Of a DNA stretch of 37,830 nucleotides, positions 33,101 through 37,830 are shown one piece after another; positions within the stretch are counted from its first letter, which is position 1; every line of letters starts with the position of its first letter. The notes beneath the pieces were generated by a model. That model was not told the DNA's origin, searched no databases, and was given only the letters and a program-made list of their open reading frames with translations. The translations under genes were made by a program, and so were the position numbers. Source of the DNA: Schoenoplectus triqueter (lineage: Eukaryota > Streptophyta > Magnoliopsida > Poales > Cyperaceae); contig CAXKVV010001466.1 of the NCBI GenBank assembly GCA_964058805.1, positions 1 through 37,830 of the forward strand, read 5' to 3'.

Positions 33101-33816
33101 CTAGACTATCCATTTGATGCCTTCAACTGCTCCTTAGATTGGATGTTATATAAAGATTTGTACTACTTAAAAGTAATGTTGAAAAGAGATTGCTCAACTG
33201 CTCAAGAGAGTCAAAGAAGCATGACACATGAGAGAGAAAAATATTCTTTTTATAGAGAGATTACTCAACTGCTCGTTAGATTGATTGGATGAGAGATGAA
33301 TTTTAAATGCGGGACTAAGTTTTCGGTGGGCTTAGTAAACAATATATATTTTTAAATGTCGCTTAACACATGTAAGTCAGATTTTTTTTAATAAATTAAA
33401 AAAAATACCGAAACAAGTAAATTCCGCCACGTTTTTCCCCTTGGTCAGACTCAAATTTTGAACTCGAGTTCAGAGGCTCGGACTGAGTTCAAAACTCGAG
33501 TCCAGCCAACTCATTAACCCCCCCCCTACCCTTCCTTTCCATCTCTCTCTCACTTCTCTGTCCTCTTTTGAAACCATTTTTTTTCTTTTTTCTCAATTTC
33601 AATTGATTTATCTCATTTTTGCTCCAATTTGAAAACCGTTTGCGCCAAACTTCTTATTGTTCGGAGGAGAGTTGAAAAAATCCATCGATTTGGTCACAAT
33701 TTCGAAGGTAATTTTTATTTTTCTATTTAAATAAAAAAAATTCTCAAAAGAATTAGCTGTAAAAATGTATTGAACATGAAATTGACAATCATTAACCAAA
33801 TCATGCATTTTGTAAA

Positions 33817-33840
33817 ATATATATATATATATATATATAT
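33817..33840. repeat. (AT)n microsatellite, about 24 bp
   Basis: Shorter allele of the run at 12845-12880, in the same position upstream of the lectin gene. Confidence 0.95.
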
Positions 33841-33993
33841 TTGCTATAATAAAGAAAGGCCCAAATGCTCTCTGTTACTTGGCATCACGTTATGATTTTG
33901 TCATTTGATGAAGGGAACAGTGAAGATCCATTCTATAGCTAGCTAACTTCCTAAATCATTGACCAATGTAGCAACTAGCAAGTGCATGCTTGT

Positions 33994-34000
33994 TATAAAG
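33994..34000 (+). promoter_or_regulatory. TATA box of lectin gene, copy 2
   Basis: TATAAAG, 48 bases before the ATG, in a context identical to that of copy 1. Confidence 0.5.
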
Positions 34001-34048
34001 ACCATAACATCCAAATCAAAACATAAAGAAACTGGTATTTGTTAAGTG

Positions 34049-34562
34049 ATGCACGGAACCATCCTGAAGCTGGGGCCTCGCGGAGGACAACACGGCGACC
34101 CTCAGAACATGGAGCTCACTGGAATAACTCGCATACTTAAGGTGGTTGTCGGCCACGAAGACATTGTTGTCTCTGTTTCCTTCTCATATCTTCGTAATGG
34201 CCGCGAGGACCGCACGACCAAATGGGGAGGAGAACGAGGAGCGCTCACAGAAGTAAGCATTAATTTCTTCACAGTAGTTTTGAAATTTATACAACAGTAA
34301 TTCTGAAAGCATTAAAACATTGCAGATCAATCTTCACCCAAACGAATACTTAACCTCAGTAAAAGGATACTATGGGGATTATGTGGGTTTTGAGGTTGTG
34401 ATGTCTCTTTCATTTGAAACTAATCTTCAAACTTACGGTCCCTACGGCAGAGAAGAAGGTGTTCCTTTCCATTTACCCACACATGGTGGTAAAATTATTG
34501 GTTTCCACGGAAGATCCGGTCAATTGATTGATGCCATAGGTACTTATGTCAAGTTTGATTGA
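34049..34562 (+). CDS. Jacalin-related (mannose-type) lectin, copy 2, two exons
   Basis: Exons are 34049-34252 and 34326-34562, again joined in phase 0 across a 73-base GT-AG intron. The product is a 146-residue single jacalin domain with GPRGGQHGD, YGPYG and the C-terminal GRSGQLIDAIGTYV with the GxxxD motif GQLID intact. It differs from copy 1 by three residues, none removing the motif, so both look functional. The upstream context differs from copy 1 beyond about 300 bp: the adjacent central block is inverted, so the two genes may have different distal regulatory sequence. Confidence 0.93.
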
Positions 34563-36060
34563 TGTGAAAATTTATGAATTTGATTTGTTCAATCCCATTG
34601 GTCCAGAATTATGTGAGAAAAAATGGAAAAAAGATTGTCCGCATGTAATGTGGTGACTGCAATTGTCTAAATGTGTAAATCTTGATCGATTGTTGACAGT
34701 TTTAAAGCTTTTTTAACATCTATAGATTATCATAATTTAAGGAGTGCTAATTGAACCACTATAAAAAAAAATCCCTCACCTTCTTATAAGTTGTATAAAT
34801 ATCTATACAAATTATATGAATATCTCTCGATAGCGATATGAATACTTTTTATTAAAGAAATGAACACTCAAAACCAACAAAAAAAATCTTTCTTGAAAAT
34901 AATTATCACCCACCTAATTACTCTAATTACTAATTAAGTACGTAAAAATTAATCAAATGATACTTTAGAATTAATCATGTGTTAAAATTCCCTAATTTTT
35001 TTAACACATACGGTAATTATGAATAAATTTTATTTTTCAGTATGAATACTCATAATAAAAAATATAAATAACTATGATAACAAATATGAACATCTCGAAC
35101 AAACTAAATTTCATTTTTAATAATGATGAGCATTATATATCATACACGTTCAGACTCTCATTTGAAAAATATGAAATATTGATATGGATACTTGTAATGA
35201 ATAATTCATATTTAATCAATGAGATCTTCATACTTAATTATTAAGGTGTTCATATCTGATCCTCAAATGTAAAGATTTGTCAAAAGTAAAAATATTATTG
35301 AAAATTGAAAGTTGGAAGAGAAACAGTTGAGAAACATGTTTGAGAATATAAATATTACTGAAAATAAAAAATCAGAAGAAAAAAATAGTTAGGGGATAAA
35401 TTTAAAAAAATTTGTTGGATGAAAAAAAAATCTCTTTCTAATTCGTCCATCTCGCATAATATACTGTTGTAGGAGTGTCCTTTAGTAACAAGGACAATGT
35501 GTTTTGTGTGAATGTCCAACGTTCAAATTTTAGATGAAAAGTTTTTAAAAATATTTGAATTTGAAAATATATTAATTCCTATATTTCCTCTAAAAGATTA
35601 ATGTATAGTTAAATGTAAAATTTTAAATTAAATCCAACATAGCACAAGATAAACCCAACTTGATGCAACCGAAGACAAGAAAAATTCCCCCAATTTGACC
35701 CTTCTGCAAAAACAGCCCAGTCAAGCCAAGCCCAAGATCAAACCCTACTCTGATACTGAAAAAACAGCTCAGTGAAGACAGGGACTGTACTGAACTTTTA
35801 TTTGCAAAACCCATCTCACCTGTCCTCCTATCCACATTTGATAAATCTCCACTCTCCCTGAGAAATGTTGGGGATTTAAGATTAGAGGATTTTTTTGTTT
35901 TGTTTTTTAAGTAAATATTGGAGTTTAAGCTATTTAATTTTTAAATATTTATAAAATAATTCTTCATTTAGGTTTTGAATCTTTGATATTTTATACAGAG
36001 GATATTGTATTTTATCATTAGATTAAATACTGGTTTCATATAGAGCAATTTATTAAAAAT
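34563..36060. other. AT-rich flank of lectin copy 2 and unit 2-specific spacer
   Basis: To 35627 it matches unit 1. From 35628 to 36060 it is unique. A patch at 35640-35840 is less AT-rich, with a minus-strand open frame that shows no recognisable domain. Confidence 0.45.
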
Positions 36061-36150
36061 CTAAAAGGCCAAAGGGCATTGTTGGAATTCATTGAATTAT
36101 GTGAATGGTGAGAAGTGAGAGACTGATAAAATAAAAATTTCGAAGGGGGT
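36061..36150 (+). repeat. Remnant of a third unit start
   Basis: It matches the terminal-exon region of units 1 and 2: AAAGGCCAAAGGGCATTGTT, GAATTC, GTGAATG and GTGAGAGACTGATAA occur in the same order as at about 18584-18700. An internal stretch of about 45 bases is missing. No further homology is visible on either side. Confidence 0.65.
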
Positions 36151-36944
36151 CTATTACATCATGCTTTTTTTTTCTTTACAAAACTATATTATTATGTCTA
36201 GTTAACTAGCTTTGTCTAGACATATTTCACAATTTTATGTTTCTATGTTCTTTGGAGCTTTGTAAACTGCCTGTTTCTGTTTGTAAATATTTCATTCAAA
36301 ATGTCAATGTTCTCTTTTGATGGTTTTTCATTTTCATAAACGCACATCCATTGTTGTATCTGCACGGGTGTTTCTTTTATTTTATTTTTTCCAACCCCCC
36401 CCCCCCCCCCCCCCCAACAAAAAAAGGATGGGACGCAGCCTACTGTTTCTTCAATCAACTTGGAAACGAAAATGGACTTGTTAAATATAACAAAAATAGA
36501 ATAAAATTTGTTTCTTCTTAACATATATATATAATTAGGGTTTGGGTTTGTTGACTGGTATTGGATTATTTAAATGTAACATGTATTTTGTTTTTGAGGT
36601 TTGTTTTGACTTGGGATATGAAATCGTGATTACAATACCACTTTTAAAAAAGAAAAATAAACACACGGCTGCTCAGTTTTTATATAAAAAAAATCATCTA
36701 CTGAATTAGTAAATGAACTGAAATATTTGTTGGAATTACAAAATAAATTCGAGATTTGAGCATCATCCAGTAAAATGTTATAAATGGAAATACAACATTC
36801 AAGTGCAATATAGACATGTTAGTGGTCTGGCCGCACGATTATTGAGGTAACAACAAGGCAATTTTGTTGAACGACAAAAAAAAGAAAAAAAAAACAATAA
36901 AAAATCGAGAAAAATATCGCTAGATTGATTGTGGAAAGTGGATC
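36151..36944. other. Spacer with a C-run
   Basis: AT-rich with no recognisable gene. It contains a 21-base C homopolymer at 36395-36415, and an A-rich stretch lies directly upstream of the ORF1-like frame (about 36876-36905). Confidence 0.45.
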
Positions 36945-37830
36945 ATGGATCCAGCGGTGCTAGCAGTTCTCCAGTTCATGGAGAAATCATTGTTGGATTT
37001 GAATGTGAATCTCCAAGCCTCACTTGAAGGTCGTAAGTCGTCTTATATGGCAGTTGTAAAGAAAGGCCCAAAACCTCAAGTGCAACAGCAATGGAGGCCT
37101 ATTGAAACGTCGGATAGATCGAAGTTTCGCAACAAAGCTCAGAGACGAGGGAACCAGATCTGCTATCGTGCGGTGCAGCATGTGGTCCGTTCGATCACTT
37201 CGAGATTCGTGCTAACTCGAATCTGGAAGTATTAACTCGAATCGAACGGACCACGTGCTGCGCCGCACCGTGCCGCGCGACAGTGGATCCGGGTCCCAGT
37301 GACAAGTGGAGGAGATTAAACGTGCTCCGAGATCACAACCTCAGTGCCTTAAATGCAGAGATCGAGGGCATTTGGCGAGGGTATGTAGAAATGTCATTGT
37401 GTACTTTATATGTAAAAAATTAGAGCATAAATCCTATCAATATTGCTCCCTCTCAGCGTCGCCACCCTCTGAGTTCAGATCTGGTGCGATCTCAGTCGAT
37501 CTAGTATCGTCGCCTGTAGATTGGATTATTCCTCCATCCGATCAAACTTTTCCCCGCTCGGCGTCGATCTTATCTCATCCTGATCTTCCCAAACCTGTTT
37601 CTAACATGGCGAACCTTCCCCAGTGATGCGATTTGGGTACTCTAAGGCGAATCAGAGGTTTGAGAGCTCGTTCAAAAATAGTATTGTGCTTACTGACTCC
37701 GCAGGACTTGGTCGAAACAGAATAGAAGCGGCATTACGACATCAGATGCCACAACATAACTGGCTGGATTGCTTAGTTCTATGATGATTCTAAGTTCCTG
37801 ATTGAATCGCCCGACCCACGCTGGCTTTCT
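36945..37830 (+). pseudogene. LINE-like retroelement ORF1 (zinc knuckle, DUF4283-like), frameshifted
   Basis: The frame opens at ATG 36945 (MDPAVLAVLQFMEKSL) and is disrupted at a hairpin (37169-37267). It resumes in another frame at about 37306 with a CCHC zinc knuckle (CLKCRDRGHLARVC), a degenerate second knuckle (CKKLEHKSYQYC, first Cys lost) and a Pro/Ser-rich linker to a TGA at 37624. Another frame gives IVLTDSAGLGRNRIEAALRH, and a further shift near 37780 gives DDSKFLIESPDPRWLS, which resembles the DUF4283 region following zinc knuckles in monocot ORF1-type proteins. It would be a nucleic-acid-binding Gag-like protein. No reverse transcriptase is in view. At least three frame breaks make it non-functional. 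Confidence 0.65.
37169..37267. repeat. Long inverted repeat inside the ORF1-like pseudogene
   Basis: Arms 37169-37194 and 37242-37267 are 26 bases each and complementary except at two positions. The 47-base loop contains the direct repeat AACTCGAAT. It coincides with the first frame break of the ORF1-like gene. Confidence 0.85.

Larger units (their letters stand above)
28241..33731. repeat. Tandem unit 2, central block B (inverted copy of 7690-12728)
   Basis: The block aligns as reverse complement over its whole length. It is 5.49 kb against 5.04 kb because of extra sequence here, including a 226-bp segment at 29785-30010 and two smaller ones at about 30650-30720 and 30760-30840. The left end starts CCAAATAAT with the GCGCTATCAGCGC hairpin. 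The right end is at TCTATTTAAAT. No convincing gene is present. Confidence 0.9.
33735..35627. repeat. Tandem unit 2, block C (direct copy of 12750-14668)
   Basis: Same-orientation homology resumes immediately after the inverted block and ends at about 35627, where the sequence switches to material not found in unit 1. Confidence 0.9.

Noticed and set aside
36243..36524. Minus-strand 93-codon frame with a Gly run
   Set aside because: The Gly run is the translated C homopolymer at 36395-36415, and the rest shows no domain.

Overview
This looks like nuclear DNA of a flowering plant. It has two intronless CC-NB-LRR resistance genes, two GT-AG-interrupted jacalin-type lectin genes, plant mobile domain (PMD) pseudogenes, hAT and Harbinger remnants, a plant LINE-type ORF1, and long AT-rich spacers with microsatellites. 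A monocot is likely but unproven: the lectin resembles banana-type mannose lectins, and the right-edge ORF1 has the zinc-knuckle-then-DUF4283-like order familiar from monocot genomes. I cannot name the species.

The window is built mainly from two copies of one unit of about 18 kb. Unit 1 runs from before base 1 and unit 2 begins near 18299. Each unit reads left to right: the last exon of an unidentified gene (+), a 3'UTR intron and NLR gene (-), a PMD pseudogene (-), a gene-poor block of about 5 kb with a 21-bp minisatellite, and a two-exon jacalin lectin gene (+). Outer blocks are in the same orientation in both units. The central block (7690-12728) is inverted in unit 2 (28241-33731). A 90-bp remnant at 36061-36150 resembles the unit start, which suggests a former third unit at nearly the same spacing.

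Unit 2 also carries a 2180-bp hAT element (24266-26445) upstream of NLR2, with an exact 8-bp target duplication. Unit 1 preserves the empty site. NLR1 differs from NLR2 mainly by a 22-residue duplication in its LRR region and by LRR substitutions. The CC domains are identical. The PMD genes carry different premature stops in each unit, so the gene was probably intact when the unit duplicated.

Unit 1 has a private tail (14668-18298) with a Harbinger relic and decayed exons of the same unidentified gene. The right edge (36945-37830) is a frameshifted LINE-like ORF1 interrupted by a hairpin. The clearest functional content is two candidate intracellular immune receptors and two candidate mannose-binding lectins, co-amplified as an NLR/lectin module. 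That the two gene types work together is inference from their arrangement only.
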